In this document: piece after piece, positions 1 through 7,467 of the stretch
How the letters are laid out: each line of letters begins with the position of its first letter
How positions within the stretch are numbered: position 1 is the first letter of the stretch
NCBI GenBank assembly: GCA_005879505.1
Contig: VBKQ01000297.1
Location: forward strand, 1 to 11,450
Source: Deltaproteobacteria bacterium
Lineage (GTDB): Bacteria > Myxococcota > Myxococcia > Myxococcales > 40CM-4-68-19
DNA: 11,450 nt
Direction: 5' to 3'
Notes under the pieces: model-generated
Told to the model about the DNA's origin: nothing
Database searches by the model: none
Seen by the model: the letters and a program-made list of their open reading frames with translations, nothing else
Translations under genes and position numbers: made by a program

Positions 1-1598
1 GCGAGCAGGATCAGCAGGGGCTGTCCCTCCGCCGGCACCTCCTGCTGGCGCAACCCGACCAGGGCGCCGAGGTCCTGCACGGGGATCAGCTGCTCCCGAT
101 GATCGAGTTGGACGCGGGATCGGCCGACGCGCAGGTCGTCGTTCCGGGCGACGCGCGACGACTCCACCGCCGCCATCGGCACCCCCAGCTGGTGCTCGCC
201 GCAGCGGACCACCAGCACCGGCGAGCTGCCCAGGTCGGCCGGCAGCGTGAGGACGAAGCGCGCCCCCTGCCCGGCGACGCTCTGCACCTCGACGTGCCCC
301 TGCAGCGCCTGGATCTGGTTGCGCACCACGTCGAGGCCCACCCCACGGCCTGAGAACTCCGTCGCCTCCATCCTGGTGGAGAAGCCGGGCCGGAAGATCA
401 GCTGATGGAGCTGCTGGGTCGACATGCTCGCCAGCTCATCCGGAGCGACCAGCGCGCGCCGCAGGGCGGCTTCGCGGATCTGCTCCAGGTCGAGCCCAGC
501 CCCGTCATCGCCCACCTCGATGAAGAGCATGTTGCCCTGCTGTTCGATCCGGATGGTGAGGGCGCCTTCGGGGTTCTTTCCGCGCGCCTCGCGCACCTCC
601 GGCATCTCCAGGCCGTGGTCCACCGCGTTGCGCACCAGGTGGATCAACGGCCCGCGCAGCTGCTCGATCACGCGGCGGTCCAGCGAGACCTCCGCGCCGA
701 CCACGGAGAGCTTCGCCTGTTTCCCGGTCGCCTTGCACAGGTCGCGCACGGCGCGCCGGAGGGGATCGAGGACGGTGCGCACCGGCGTCGTGGAGATCGT
801 CTTGAGCCCCTCTTCCATCGAGGAGACGATGTCCGCCGCCTCCTCGCCGTCGGCGCCCAGCGAGCGCCGCACTCCGAGCAACACCGCGCGCGCTTCGGCC
901 GTCTCCGCTTGGATCCCGAGCCGGTCGAGCTGCAGGACGGCCTTTTCCAGCTCTCGCCGGCGCTCCTCGACACGGAGCCGCACTTCGCGCAGCCGTTCCA
1001 CTTCCTGCAGCAGCGCGATCACCTGCCGGGTGCTCACGCGCCAGCTGTCTGCCTGCGCGTCGTCCGCAACCGGAACGGGCGCCGGCTCCGGTGCCGAGGC
1101 CACCGGAGGCGGCGGAGGGGCAGCTTCGGGCGGAGGCGCCACCTCCGCGGCCCGCTTTTCCGGCACGGCACGGCCTTTGCCGTTCTTGCCCGCTCCATTC
1201 TTCTTCTTCGCCGCGCCGGCAGGCTTGACCTTCTCGAGCAGCGCGAAGCTCGGCAGGAGATCAGGGAGATCTCCCTTGGCTGCGATGGCGCGCAGGCGCG
1301 CCATCCAGACGTCCAGCGACTTGAGCACGGCGTCTGCAACCGCCGCGGGCAGCGGCTTCGCCGAGCCGCGCAGAGGGAGGATCACGTCCTCCATCCGATG
1401 GGCGAAGTCCGCCAGCTCCTCCAGTCCCAGAGTCGCCGCGCTTCCTTTGAGCGTGTGCAGACCCCGCGCAAGGTCGTCGAAGCCCGGCCCCTGCGCGGGC
1501 GACTTCTCCAGCTCCATGAGATTCCGCGTGACGCGCTCGTAGATCTCCTGCGACTCCTCCACGAACCCGGCGAGAAGCTGCTCGAGGAGCGGATCCAT
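1..1598 (-). CDS. cheA: CheA-type chemosensory histidine kinase (3' end beyond window)
   Basis: This is the histidine kinase of a chemosensory array. It autophosphorylates on an Hpt histidine and passes the phosphate to receiver proteins. The 532 visible residues start at ATG 1598-1596, eight bases after an AGGAG on the mRNA. Visible domains are an N-terminal Hpt (P1, about 1-120) with the phosphorylation motif HTLKGSA at His48; an Ala/Pro/Lys-rich linker (about 124-182) with no recognisable P2 domain; a P3 dimerisation helix pair (about 185-270); and a P4 ATPase (about 272-453) with N-box HLVRNAVDHG (320-329), G1 VGDDGAG (362-368), F-box FRPGFST (402-408) and G2 GRGVGLD (417-423). A CheW-like P5 begins near 458 and is cut by the window edge, so a C-terminal receiver domain cannot be excluded. 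The start overlaps the cheW stop by one base (TGATG). All key catalytic boxes are present, so the kinase looks active. Confidence 0.95.
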   Translation of the reverse strand, partial: MDPLLEQLLAGFVEESQEIYERVTRNLMELEKSPAQGPGFDDLARGLHTLKGSAATLGLEELADFAHRMEDVILPLRGSAKPLPAAVADAVLKSLDVWMARLRAIAAKGDLPDLLPSFALLEKVKPAGAAKKKNGAGKNGKGRAVPEKRAAEVAPPPEAAPPPPPVASAPEPAPVPVADDAQADSWRVSTRQVIALLQEVERLREVRLRVEERRRELEKAVLQLDRLGIQAETAEARAVLLGVRRSLGADGEEAADIVSSMEEGLKTISTTPVRTVLDPLRRAVRDLCKATGKQAKLSVVGAEVSLDRRVIEQLRGPLIHLVRNAVDHGLEMPEVREARGKNPEGALTIRIEQQGNMLFIEVGDDGAGLDLEQIREAALRRALVAPDELASMSTQQLHQLIFRPGFSTRMEATEFSGRGVGLDVVRNQIQALQGHVEVQSVAGQGARFVLTLPADLGSSPVLVVRCGEHQLGVPMAAVESSRVARNDDLRVGRSRVQLDHREQLIPVQDLGALVGLRQQEVPAEGQPLLILL

Positions 1599-2134
1599 CA
1601 CCGCTTCTCCTGGGCGTGGCGGCGATCCATCAAGCGGAGCAGGTCGAGCAGGTTCACCTGCCGCATCCCGGGGAGCGTGATCTCGGAGATCGCGCCGGTC
1701 GATCGGGCCCGCGCCTCCTCCACCAGCGCGTGCGGCAGCCCGGTGGGTTTGGGAATGCGTTCGCAGTCGAGCGCCACCAGGCGGCCGAAGCCAGGATCCA
1801 CCACCAGGAGCACCGCCGGATCTTCCCGCCATCCGCGGCCGCCGAGGAGCGACGCGAGCGAAAGCGCGGTGACGATCTGCCCCTGGAAGCGGAGGATTCC
1901 GATCACGTGCGGCGGCGACAGCGGCACCGCGGTCACCATCTTCAAGGGCACCGCGGCGCGCAGCGTCTCGAGCGGAAGCGCGTACGTCTCCTCGCCGACG
2001 GGAAACTCGGCGACCCAGAGCAGGGTCTCGTCGTCGGCCTCGGCGGGCTTGTGCCGGACGCGCTCGGCGCGCTGCAGCAGCAGCGCCTCCACCTCGGCGG
2101 TGACGCCGTCGATCTCGCGCGCCCGCAACTTCAC
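1598..2134 (-). CDS. cheW: CheW-like coupling protein
   Basis: A 178-residue CheW, the SH3-like adaptor that links chemoreceptors to the CheA P5 domain. A CheW fold runs from about 37 to 170, after a roughly 35-residue N-terminal helix-like extension. The core motif, GILRFQGQIVTALSLASLLG at 79-98, aligns with the family pattern G-x-x-N-L-R-G-x-x-x-P-V-x-D-L. The usual Arg before Gly is Gln84 here and the usual Asn is Arg82. The start is GTG at 2134-2132, preceded by GGAGG six bases upstream. It overlaps the cheR stop by four bases (GTGA), and its own stop overlaps the cheA start by one base. The position between cheR and cheA supports a role in the same array. The CheW assignment is firm; the effect of the changed motif is unknown. 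Confidence 0.92.
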   Translation of the reverse strand: MKLRAREIDGVTAEVEALLLQRAERVRHKPAEADDETLLWVAEFPVGEETYALPLETLRAAVPLKMVTAVPLSPPHVIGILRFQGQIVTALSLASLLGGRGWREDPAVLLVVDPGFGRLVALDCERIPKPTGLPHALVEEARARSTGAISEITLPGMRQVNLLDLLRLMDRRHAQEKR

Positions 2135-3309
2135 TCGTAGCCTCCGCGGCTGGAGCGGAGGAACGTCTGCGCGGAGTCACGGTAGAAGCTCACCGGCGCC
2201 GGCTCGGGCCCGGCCAGGACCTCGTCGGCGGGCAGCTTCTCGATGCGCCTGAGCACCTCCCGCATCAGCTTGCTCGCGGCGGACTTCTCGCCCATCCGCA
2301 CGTGCAAGAGCGCGCGCTCGAGGATCCCAGGGACGTAATCGGGGACCTGGCGGGCGAGCTCCTCCAGTTCCTTCTCGGCCCGCTTCTTCTCGCCCCGCTC
2401 GATGTGCACCAAGGCCCGCAGGTGCAGCGCAACCGGCTCGGGCAGGCGCACGCGAGGGACGTAGGGCGGCGGCGGCCCCGCCGGAGGCGCGACGGCCGGA
2501 GCTGCAGGCTTCGCCGCGGGCCTGGCATCGAGGCGCCGATAGATCTGCAGCTCGGGCGGGCTCGCCCGCAGAAGTCCCGGCGGCGGTTCGGAGACGTCCA
2601 TCGAGCCGAAGAGGAGCGCCCCGCCGGGCAACAGCGCCCGCGAGAGGTGGCGGACCGCCGTCTGCACCGCCTGCTGCGAGAAGTACACGAGCACGTTGCG
2701 GCAGAAGATCAGATCGAACTGGCCGGGCGGTTCTTCGAGCAGGTTGTGCTCGCCGAAGCGGGTGACCGCCCGCACCGCATCGTCGATCCGGACGCGGCCG
2801 CTTCCGGCATCCTTGAAGATCGGATGCAGCACCGGGCCGGAGGGCCGCTGCGACCACGCCCCGTATTCGCCGACGCGCGCCGCCGCGAGGTTGCGCTCGA
2901 GCAGGTCGGTTCCCACGACCTCGAGGGAAACGGTGCGCGGCCAGGGCAGCAGATCGAGCAGGCACGCCGCGATGGAGTACGCTTCCTCGCCCGTAGCGCA
3001 GCCCGCGCTCCACGCCCGGATGGAAGAGCGCCCTCCCTGCAGCAGCTCGGGAAGAAAGCTTTTGGCCACCCAGCGGAAATGGTCGGGATGGCGGAAGAAG
3101 TAGGTCTCGCCGACCGAGACCGCCTGGCAGAGAGCGTGTACCACCGAGAGCTCGCGGGCGGCCGCGCGCGGCAGCACTTCGTCGGGTGGACCGAGCCCGG
3201 CAGCCGCGCGCCGGACCGCGTCGGGAAGGATGGCATCGCGGGAAAAGCCGGTCCACTCCGCCGCGTACGAGATCAGCTCCTCGAGGGCATGCTCGTCGTA
3301 CCGCCTCAT
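2131..3309 (-). CDS. cheR: CheR-type MCP glutamate methyltransferase with TPR-like C-terminus
   Basis: This is an S-adenosylmethionine-dependent methyltransferase that methylates glutamates on chemoreceptors for adaptation. It has 392 residues, longer than a plain CheR (about 270-290). Visible parts are an N-terminal helical CheR domain (about 1-80, with SVGETYFFR at 65-73, the typical receptor-side motif); the SAM-binding motif AWSAGCATGEEAYS (99-112); the acidic strand end VVGTD (131-135); the catalytic-domain motif FDLIFCRNVLVYF (198-210); and the closing strand PPELQIYRR (251-259). An Ala/Pro linker (about 262-290) leads to two TPR-like helical hairpins (about 292-358). CheR-TPR fusions such as WspC and FrzF are known from alternative-function and gliding chemosensory systems. 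The ATG start overlaps the upstream gene's TGA by four bases, with a GGAGA seven bases upstream. The family call is secure; the receptor partner is not in the window. Confidence 0.93.
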   Translation of the reverse strand: MRRYDEHALEELISYAAEWTGFSRDAILPDAVRRAAAGLGPPDEVLPRAAARELSVVHALCQAVSVGETYFFRHPDHFRWVAKSFLPELLQGGRSSIRAWSAGCATGEEAYSIAACLLDLLPWPRTVSLEVVGTDLLERNLAAARVGEYGAWSQRPSGPVLHPIFKDAGSGRVRIDDAVRAVTRFGEHNLLEEPPGQFDLIFCRNVLVYFSQQAVQTAVRHLSRALLPGGALLFGSMDVSEPPPGLLRASPPELQIYRRLDARPAAKPAAPAVAPPAGPPPPYVPRVRLPEPVALHLRALVHIERGEKKRAEKELEELARQVPDYVPGILERALLHVRMGEKSAASKLMREVLRRIEKLPADEVLAGPEPAPVSFYRDSAQTFLRSSRGGYE

Positions 3310-4163
3310 CGCGCTGTCTCCGCCCGCAGTCCGGAGGCGAGCTTGCGCAACAGCTCGCGGGAGACGAGCGCGCGCGGATCGATGAGCGGCAGCGCCCCTC
3401 GTGCCGTCTTCACCACTGCGAGGAGCGCCTCGCCGAGCGCCCCGTGCTGCGAGCCACCCAGGCGCTCACGCGGCGTGACCTGGTCCTGGGCCAGCTCTTC
3501 CGGATCGCGCACTTCATCGACGCACAGCGCGATGCGAACGCGGTCGCGCTCCACCACCACCAGCTTCCGCTCCACCACCGGCTGGGCGTGCTCGACCCCC
3601 AGGCGGTAGGCCAGGTCGAGCACCGCGACCGGTTCGCCGTGCAGGTCGAACATCTGCGTCAAATAGGAGGGACCGAGCGGCAGCGGCCGGGTCGCCGTCT
3701 GGTGCAGGACGTTGCGCACGCTCTCCAGCGGAAACCCCAGCTCGATCTTTCCCACGGTGACGAAGAGGACGGCGACGTTGCCCGCGCGCGCCTGGGCCCG
3801 TGCTTCTTCCAGCACCCGTTCGACCAGCGGCAGCAGATCCTGAGCGCGGATCGGCTTGGGGAGGAAGGCCTTGGCGCCGTTTCGCAGGCAGGCCTCGGCA
3901 CGCAGCTTCTCGCTGGTGATGATGATCACCGGAATCTGGCGCAGGGCCGCATCATCTTGAAGGTGCGCGAGCACCTCGTCTCCGTCCATCTCCGGCATGG
4001 AGAGGTCGAGCAGGATGGCGTCGGGCTCGATCTGCGGGACCTTTGCCAGCGCTTCCCGGCCCGTGGTCGCGGTGCTGATCGCGTAATGCCCGGAGAGCGC
4101 CGCCCTCCCGAATGCAAGCACGGCTTCCGAGTCGTCCACGAGCAGCAGGTGCGGAAGGCTCAC
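3306..4163 (-). CDS. Receiver-CheW fusion protein (CheV-like, reversed domain order)
   Basis: A 285-residue two-domain protein. Residues 1-122 form a complete response-regulator receiver: acidic pair Asp10-Asp11, phosphoacceptor Asp53 in LLDLSMPEMDG (51-61), Thr83 in IIITSEK, and Lys103 in LPKP. Residues about 129-275 form a CheW domain, with the core strand pattern FDLHGEPVAVLDLAYRLG at 172-189, where His175 takes the place of the usual Arg. CheV proteins carry CheW first and the receiver second; here the order is reversed. The likely role is a phosphorylation-controlled coupling or phosphate-sink adaptor for the neighbouring CheA (inference). The start is GTG at 4163-4161, with GAGGA about eight bases upstream, and it overlaps the stop of the mini-receiver by four bases (GTGA). 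Its own TGA overlaps the cheR ATG by four bases. A longer reading from 4385 in this frame only adds out-of-frame mini-receiver sequence and was not used. Confidence 0.9.
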   Translation of the reverse strand: MSLPHLLLVDDSEAVLAFGRAALSGHYAISTATTGREALAKVPQIEPDAILLDLSMPEMDGDEVLAHLQDDAALRQIPVIIITSEKLRAEACLRNGAKAFLPKPIRAQDLLPLVERVLEEARAQARAGNVAVLFVTVGKIELGFPLESVRNVLHQTATRPLPLGPSYLTQMFDLHGEPVAVLDLAYRLGVEHAQPVVERKLVVVERDRVRIALCVDEVRDPEELAQDQVTPRERLGGSQHGALGEALLAVVKTARGALPLIDPRALVSRELLRKLASGLRAETAR

Positions 4164-4345
4164 GCCGCGGTCCTCAAGAGCCTCTTCACCAGCTCCTGCA
4201 GCTCCGGACCCCTCAGGGGTTTGCCGAGAAAGTCGCTGGCGCCGTCTTCCGCCTCTTTCACCTCGACTTGCAGGGATTTGAGGAAGAGCCGGGCGAAGCC
4301 CCGGATGGTGGGGCTGTCGTCGACGATCAACACGGTGCGCGGCAA
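4160..4345 (-). CDS. Truncated response-regulator receiver, phosphoacceptor region missing
   Basis: This is a 61-residue product, first gene of the chemosensory operon. Residues 1-35 match the start of a CheY-like receiver (TVLIVDDSPTIRGF, with acidic pair Asp9-Asp10, helix 1 and strand 2 ending EAEDG). Residues 36-61 match the end of one (GASDFLGKPL, with conserved Lys42, then helix 5). The middle, roughly 55-60 residues with strand 3, the phosphoacceptor Asp and the strand 4 Thr/Ser, is absent. The join is in frame at about 4238-4243, within the palindrome ggcgcc. The start is a TTG at 4345-4343, supported by GAGGGGGA five bases upstream. The stop overlaps the next gene's GTG. As it stands it cannot be phosphorylated in the normal way and probably cannot fold as a receiver. 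It may be a deletion relic, an assembly collapse of a normal 120-residue CheY, or a small leader ORF kept for coupling. Confidence 0.7.
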   Translation of the reverse strand: MPRTVLIVDDSPTIRGFARLFLKSLQVEVKEAEDGASDFLGKPLRGPELQELVKRLLRTAA

Positions 4346-4350
4346 CGTGT

Positions 4351-4358
4351 TCCCCCTC
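4351..4358 (-). promoter_or_regulatory. Ribosome binding site for the TTG-started mini-receiver
   Basis: The minus strand reads GAGGGGGA, ending five bases before the TTG at 4345-4343. It is purine-rich and correctly spaced, which favours the TTG start; no in-frame ATG gives the intact VLIVDDS receiver start. Confidence 0.55.
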
Positions 4359-4383
4359 GCAAGTACCCCCGGAAGCGCGAGCC

Positions 4384-4411
4384 ATTCTCAGCGAGGAGAC
4401 CGAACCGGCAA
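4384..4411 (-). promoter_or_regulatory. Possible sigma-70-like promoter of the chemosensory operon
   Basis: On the minus strand, TTGCCG (4411-4406) and GAGAAT (4389-4384) are separated by 16 bases, and each matches four of six consensus positions. Transcription would start near 4377, giving a leader of about 30 bases before the TTG start. It lies in the 86-bp gap between the oxidoreductase stop and the first che gene. This is a pattern match only; read-through from the oxidoreductase is equally possible. Confidence 0.3.
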
Positions 4412-4431
4412 ACTTCTCATTCTGCTCAGAT

Positions 4432-5299
4432 CTACGGAATCAGGACGATTTTCCCTACAACCCGATCGTTCTCCAGATCCTCGTGGGCGCGCGCGGCGTC
4501 GGCCAGGGGGTACGTCTTTGCAATCACCGGGCGCAGCTCGCCGCGCTCGAAGCGGGGGAGGACGCGCGCGGAGAAGTCCGCGACCAGCCGCGCCTTCTGC
4601 TCCGCGCTGCGGGTGCGCAGCGTCGACCCGAGCACCGTCAGGCGCCGGACCAGGAGCGCGCCGATGTCCAGCGTTCCCTTGCTTCCCGACTGCGTCGAGA
4701 TGCAGCACAGCCGGGCGTGAAGTCCGAGAGCGGCGACGTTCGCTTCCAGATAGGCCCCTCCGACCACGTCGAGGATGATGTCCGCACCTCTCCCACCCGA
4801 AGCGGCCCGCACCGCTTCGGGCAGACCGGCAAAGCTGGAGGGCGGCGCTGCCTACCCCGCCCGCCGCCGCATGCACGACCACGACGTGTCCTGGCTGCAG
4901 CGCGCCGAGGGTCGCGAGGTTCAACCAGGCGGTGAGGAACGCCTCGGGGATGGCGGCGGCCTCCTGGAAGGAGAGCGTCTTCGGGATCGGCATCGCTTGC
5001 GCCGCCGGAACGCGCGCCTTTTCCGCGTAGCCTCCGCCTGCCAGCAGGGCCATCACCCGGTCGCCTGGCCTGTACCCGCCGGCCGGGTGCTCGACTTCTC
5101 CGGCGATCTCGAGGCCGATGGTCTCCGGCTCGCCGGGCGGCGGCGGGTAGCGGCCGAGTCGCTGGTGCAAGTCGGCGCGGTTCACGCCGGCGGCGCGCAC
5201 GCGCACGATCAGATCGCCCTCGCGTGGCTGGGGATCGGATACTTCGGCGAGTTGCAGGACTTCGGGGCCGCCGGGCTGCTTCACGACGATGGCGCGCAT
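4432..5299 (-). pseudogene. NAD(P)H:quinone oxidoreductase, PIG3-like, with internal deletion and frame change
   Basis: This is a zinc-free MDR/zeta-crystallin-type oxidoreductase that would reduce quinones with NADPH. The first frame, from ATG 5299-5297, gives about 158 residues of clear PIG3-type N-terminus: GVNRADLHQRLGRYPPPPGE (38-57), GLEIAGEVE (62-70), and the cofactor-loop motif AAAGGVGSAALQLCR (144-158). After about 4826 the matching sequence continues in another frame, from LPEAVRAASGGRGADIILDV to a typical PIG3 C-terminus (HEDLENDRVVGKIVLIP, TAG at 4434-4432), about 129 residues. The two parts sum to about 287, against about 325-334 for the family, so some 40 residues of the Rossmann core between the glycine loop and the next helix are gone, and their length is not a multiple of three. 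A one-base error or programmed frameshift cannot restore them. The unbroken frame would run to 4388 with an unrelated tail. It is either a true pseudogene or a misassembly. Confidence 0.85.
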
Positions 5300-5315
5300 G
5301 CCCGTCTCTTACTAT

Positions 5316-5321
5316 GAAGGA
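5316..5321 (+). promoter_or_regulatory. Ribosome binding site choosing the ATG at 5329
   Basis: GAAGGA lies seven bases before ATG 5329, whereas the in-frame ATG at 5314 has no purine-rich site upstream and overlaps this one. This supports a start giving MPALRIVDD. The whole gap to the divergent oxidoreductase start is only 29 bp (5300-5328), so promoters for both genes must reach into coding sequence. Confidence 0.6.
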
Positions 5322-5328
5322 TTCTCCC

Positions 5329-6067
<739 letters not shown>

Positions 6068-6071
<4 letters not shown>

Positions 6072-7456
6072 TGCGCGTGCTCCTGCTCGCGGCGCTGCTG
6101 CCGGCGTCCGCGTTCGCCTACGACGAGGCGGTGCACGCGTTCATCACCCGCCACGCCTTGCCCCTCGACCGGCCGGTCGCGCCGCCGACGCAGGACGATC
6201 TCGACACGTTCCGCGCGCAGTTCTGGGTGCGCGCCTCCGAGCACCCCGGGTTCGAGCGCCGCTATCCGACCATCCACGACTTCGACGCCTGGGCATTCAA
6301 GGAGTTCCTCATGCTGGACCCGGCGGCGCGGGTGCACGGATTCGAGCCGTTGCCCGACGACAATGCCGGCACGCTCCACCGCCTGCTCGAGCGCGCCAGC
6401 CGCTGGCCGGACGACGACGAGCGAAACCGCCATCGCTATCTGCACGATCGGCGCACGCGCGAGATCGTCCGCGCGCCCGACGGATCGCCCATCCCCTACG
6501 ATCCCGCCACCCTCGATTTCGGCAGCCTGACCGGCACCACCAGCCAGGGGCACGCGCACTACGGGCTCGTCGACGGTCCGCTCAGCGACGACCCCGAAGT
6601 GCTGAAGAAGGAGCCGTGGCGCTTCGCCGTTCCGCCCACGGCGCACGCCTACGGAGTGGAGCTCGTGCAGCTGTACACGGATCTGTCGGCATTGGCGGCG
6701 CAGAGCCGCCTGCCTTCCGCCGTCTGGCTGCAGGCGGCGTTCGCAGGGGCCGCGTTCCATCACCTCGAGGATCTCTGCAACCAGATCCACACCGTGCAGG
6801 TAGGCATCTACGAGTTCCTGGAGACCGCTTTGTTGGAGTCGAAGCTGAGGGACCTGCAGACCCTGGGCGGGCTATTCGGCGAACGGCATTCGCTGCAACA
6901 GGTCGGGCTCAGGCTGATCGCGAACCACCACATGCTGTCCGAAGACCTGTTCGCCAAGCACCTGGGAGAGATGCAGCTCGCCGGGATCGACCAGCCCGAT
7001 CCGGAGATCGCCGCGGCGCCGGATCTCGCCCGCGCGATCATCGCGCGGTCCAGCCGCGAGGGGCCTCAGGTGTACAGGCTCGCCTGGCGGTTCTCGGCGA
7101 AGACGCTGCACGACGGGGTGTCGGGGCACGAGTACGACCCCAGCAAAGGCGACAATCCGGATGCGTACGTCGAGCGCTCGCCCGAAGCGCAGGCCGCGAT
7201 CGAGGAGTTCCATGCGCTCGAGATACGCGGCCTGCGCCGCGCGGTGACGGCCGTCCGGGAATGGCAACGTCGCTTTCCGGGCAAGCCGCACGATCCGGTG
7301 CCGCAACTGGTCGCCTACCACGAGCAGGCGGCGGCGCGCCGGGCGGATTACAAGGCGCCGGCCACGGGCCGCCAGGCCATCGCCTGGGGATATCCGCTCG
7401 CAGCGGTTGCGCTGCTCGGCGCGGCCGTCGCATTCGCGCGCCGGAAGAAACGTTAG
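6068..7456 (+). CDS. Secreted, membrane-anchored zinc phospholipase C / S1-P1 nuclease-like protein
   Basis: A 462-residue protein. An N-terminal signal peptide (MRVLLLAALLPASAFA, residues 2-17) would leave a mature start at YDEAVHAF, like the short N-terminus whose Trp/Tyr backbone helps bind zinc in this superfamily. His231-Asp235-His241 in HHLEDLCNQIH have the same 4- and 6-residue spacing as the zinc ligands H118, D122 and H128 of Bacillus cereus phospholipase C, including the shared Asn-Gln. Other candidate ligands are His23, Asp115-117 and His162/His164 (QGHAHYG). The C-terminus has one hydrophobic helix (about 438-456) followed by ARRKKR, suggesting a membrane anchor with a cytoplasmic tail. 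It is longer than typical PLC (about 245-280 mature). Substrate (phospholipid, nucleic acid or other) cannot be told. ATG 6068 overlaps the preceding TGA in ATGA with no Shine-Dalgarno, so it probably depends on translational coupling; an ATG at 6071 is the alternative. Confidence 0.75.
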
Positions 7457-7467
7457 AAACCCCGCGC

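Noticed and set aside
405..2252. Long plus-strand open frame of 615 codons opposite cheA and cheW
   Set aside because: It is antisense to two genes with clear family motifs, and its product is low-complexity His/Arg/Leu-rich, typical of mirrored frames in GC-rich DNA.
2302..3609. Plus-strand open frame of 435 codons opposite cheR
   Set aside because: It is antisense to an intact CheR with all motifs and shows no family resemblance of its own.
4164..4385. Extended N-terminus for the receiver-CheW protein from ATG 4385
   Set aside because: The extra residues are the mini-receiver read in the wrong frame; the GTG at 4163 has a ribosome site and starts exactly at the receiver domain.
4810..4850. 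Programmed frameshift in the oxidoreductase gene
   Set aside because: About 40 conserved residues are missing at the join, which slippage cannot supply; no slippery sequence with stimulator was seen.
5314..5328. Upstream in-frame ATG for the metal receptor gene
   Set aside because: No ribosome site precedes it and it overlaps the GAAGGA that serves ATG 5329.
5300..5328. Plus-strand -10 box TACTAT at 5310-5315
   Set aside because: Transcription would start near 5322, after the ribosome binding site it should include, and there is no -35 match.
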